Shown: positions 6,017-6,169 of the stretch, piece by piece
Numbering within the stretch: the stretch's first letter is position 1
Layout of the letters: the number at the start of each line of letters is the position of its first letter
NCBI GenBank assembly: GCA_031279175.1
Contig: JAITJA010000099.1
Location: 1-6,169 of the forward strand
Direction of reading: 5' to 3'
DNA from: Odoribacteraceae bacterium
GTDB lineage: Bacteria > Bacteroidota > Bacteroidia > Bacteroidales > Marinifilaceae
Length of the DNA: 6,169 bases
Translations under genes and position numbers: made by a program
The notes under the pieces: generated by a model
The model's input: only the letters and a program-made list of their open reading frames with translations
Told to the model about the DNA's origin: nothing
Databases searched by the model: none

Positions 6017-6169
6017 TCCCGGCGCTCCTTGTTATACAGTATCCTCGCGGCACGTCGGGCGCGCCCCTTGATCTGCCGTCAGCCGGCGTGTCGACTACTT
6101 TTAACAAACTCTTAACTGGCGGCTTTTAAACCTTCGCGCACTTTTGATGTCGATAAAGATGTCGTCGTG

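Larger units (their letters stand above)
5938..6169. other. Intergenic region upstream of recJ, to the window end
   Basis: No supported gene lies here. The stretch alternates AT-rich blocks (around 5941-5975, 6000-6012 and 6095-6128) with GC-rich ones. It contains the recJ promoter candidate, the nested inverted repeats and the second copy of a 14-bp word also found at the sulfatase start. I see no tRNA fold, rRNA segment, CRISPR unit or insertion-sequence end. An ATG at 6147 opens a frame that runs off the window after seven codons, too short to judge. Confidence 0.6.

Noticed and set aside
6031..6040. TTATACAGT as a DnaA box, hinting at an origin near dnaB
   Set aside because: It departs from TTATCCACA at several positions and no second box is nearby.
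5938..6129. 63-codon open frame starting with TTG in the intergenic region
   Set aside because: No ribosome site, TTG start, no recognisable protein features, and it overlaps the recJ promoter candidate.
6147..6169. Possible start of a next gene (ATG, reading MSIKMSS) running off the window
   Set aside because: Seven codons are too few to judge, and no clear promoter or Shine-Dalgarno precedes it.

Overview
The window looks like ordinary chromosomal housekeeping DNA from a GC-rich member of the Bacteroidota, most likely Bacteroidales. The evidence is the wording of the DnaB, RecR and RecJ proteins (for example the DnaB N-terminus with PPQALELEEAVLGALMLEKD), an LTA-synthase-like sulfatase of the kind common in that phylum, mostly absent Shine-Dalgarno sequences, and a promoter-like TTTTG-N20-TACTTTG ahead of recJ. 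The genus cannot be told from the sequence. The DNA is rich in CGCG and TCG/ACG/GCG codons throughout, and no gene stands out in composition, so I see no sign of recent transfer.

Layout. Positions 1-177 are a leader without a convincing gene. It holds two degenerate 41-bp tandem units that can fold into mutually exclusive hairpins, then a tandem 10-bp repeat. dnaB (178-1737, +) encodes the replicative helicase. Nine bases later an envelope-anchored alkaline-phosphatase-superfamily enzyme (1747-3609, +, GTG start) follows, probably on the same transcript. Its 3' end overlaps the 3' end of recR by 29 bp, tail to tail. recR (3581-4192, -) lies downstream of recJ (4192-5937, -), joined by a TAATG stop/start overlap with a strong AAGGAGG Shine-Dalgarno inside the last codons of recJ. 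Positions 5938-6169 are intergenic, with a recJ promoter candidate in an inverted-repeat-rich stretch; nothing else there can be supported.

How the genes fit together. recJ and recR encode two parts of the RecFOR recombination-repair pathway: RecJ resects 5' ends, and RecR with RecO/RecF loads RecA on the gap. Their overlap implies coupled translation. DnaB is the fork helicase. The sulfatase has no evident link to replication; it most likely transfers a phospho-headgroup onto an envelope glycan or lipid.

I found no hidden new system. The items most worth a second look are the alternative-folding tandem leader upstream of dnaB, the recJ-recR coupling, the convergent overlap with its hairpin, the G8 tract and Ser nucleophile in the sulfatase, and a 14-bp repeat shared by two gene-start regions.
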